DNA from: CAZGIF01 sp964526045
GTDB taxonomy: Bacteria; Patescibacteriota; Gracilibacteria; Absconditabacterales; Absconditicoccaceae
Length of the DNA: 32,573 nucleotides
Direction: 5' to 3'
Assembly: GCA_964526045.1 (NCBI GenBank)
Contig: CAZGIF010000009.1
Location: 1 to 32,573, forward strand
In this document: one piece after another, positions 32,528-32,573 of the stretch
Numbering within the stretch: position 1 is the first letter of the stretch
How the letters are laid out: each line of letters starts with the position of its first letter
The notes under the pieces: generated by a model
The model's input: the letters and a program-made list of their open reading frames with translations, nothing else
What the model was told of the DNA's origin: nothing
Database searches by the model: none
Position numbers and translations under genes: made by a program

Positions 32528-32550
32528 CCCTGCCGAATGGCAGGGTTTTT
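32528..32550 (+). terminator. Rho-independent terminator
   Basis: A 7-bp GC-rich stem (CCCTGCC / GGCAGGG) with a GAAT loop and five T residues, 5 nt after the stop of the 113-aa gene. Its GC content stands out in this AT-rich window. Confidence 0.92.
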
Positions 32551-32573
32551 CGAAAGTGAAAATTTAGTATACA

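Noticed and set aside
1..32573. tRNA, rRNA, CRISPR, insertion sequences or prophage genes
   Set aside because: By eye I found no cloverleaf, spaced repeat array, transposase motif or phage structural motif in the gaps or genes.

Overview
The window reads coherently only if UGA is glycine and the stops are UAA and UAG (translation table 25). With that code about 93% of the DNA resolves into 25 tightly packed genes, one of them cut by the left edge. With the standard code nearly every gene looks shattered. UGA falls on invariant glycines: the P-loops of RecG, UvrD and TsaE, the Nudix box, the zinc-finger/HhH region of LigA and the catalytic region of FtsW. This recoding, the AT-rich DNA and the gene content point to Absconditabacteria (SR1) or Gracilibacteria. 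I cannot tell which from this window.

Layout. (1) 2-9604: a co-directional block of seven genes with no recognised function. They encode coiled-coil proteins, an 881-aa membrane-anchored coiled-coil protein, a protein with a GIN/DUF2807-like glycine-rich beta-solenoid, two short paralogous helical proteins and a polytopic membrane protein. This is the best candidate for an undescribed system, probably at the cell surface. (2) 9673-12242: recG and tsaE. (3) 12250-13023, minus: a free-standing VTC-domain (polyphosphate polymerase-like) gene. (4) 13186-17627: an FtsW/RodA-family gene, a histidine kinase and response regulator pair, and a secreted protein with two fasciclin domains, closed by a strong terminator. 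(5) 17752-21174: a putative HExxH metallopeptidase and ligA. (6) 21284-26691: a conserved hypothetical, uvrD/pcrA, a Nudix hydrolase, a helical hypothetical and murB. (7) 26695-27174, minus: a small two-TM protein with a signal peptide, resembling CPR type IV secretion/VirB2-like pilins. (8) 27259-28861: a FemAB/FemX-like peptidoglycan aminoacyltransferase and a small hypothetical. (9) 28942-30372, minus: frr then yidC. (10) 30522-32522: a secreted protein with a possible Cys-His hydrolase domain, and a short basic hypothetical, ending in a terminator.

Taken together the window carries DNA repair (RecG, UvrD, LigA), translation and membrane-protein insertion (RRF, TsaE, YidC), cell-wall functions (FtsW-like, MurB, FemX-like) and many envelope or secreted proteins. 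That fits a reduced episymbiotic or predatory cell that still makes its own peptidoglycan. Genes lack Shine-Dalgarno sequences. Several starts lie 4-7 nt after a TATAAT-like box, suggesting leaderless or very short-leader mRNAs. I saw no tRNA, rRNA, CRISPR array, insertion sequence or phage gene. No gap between genes exceeds about 165 bases.
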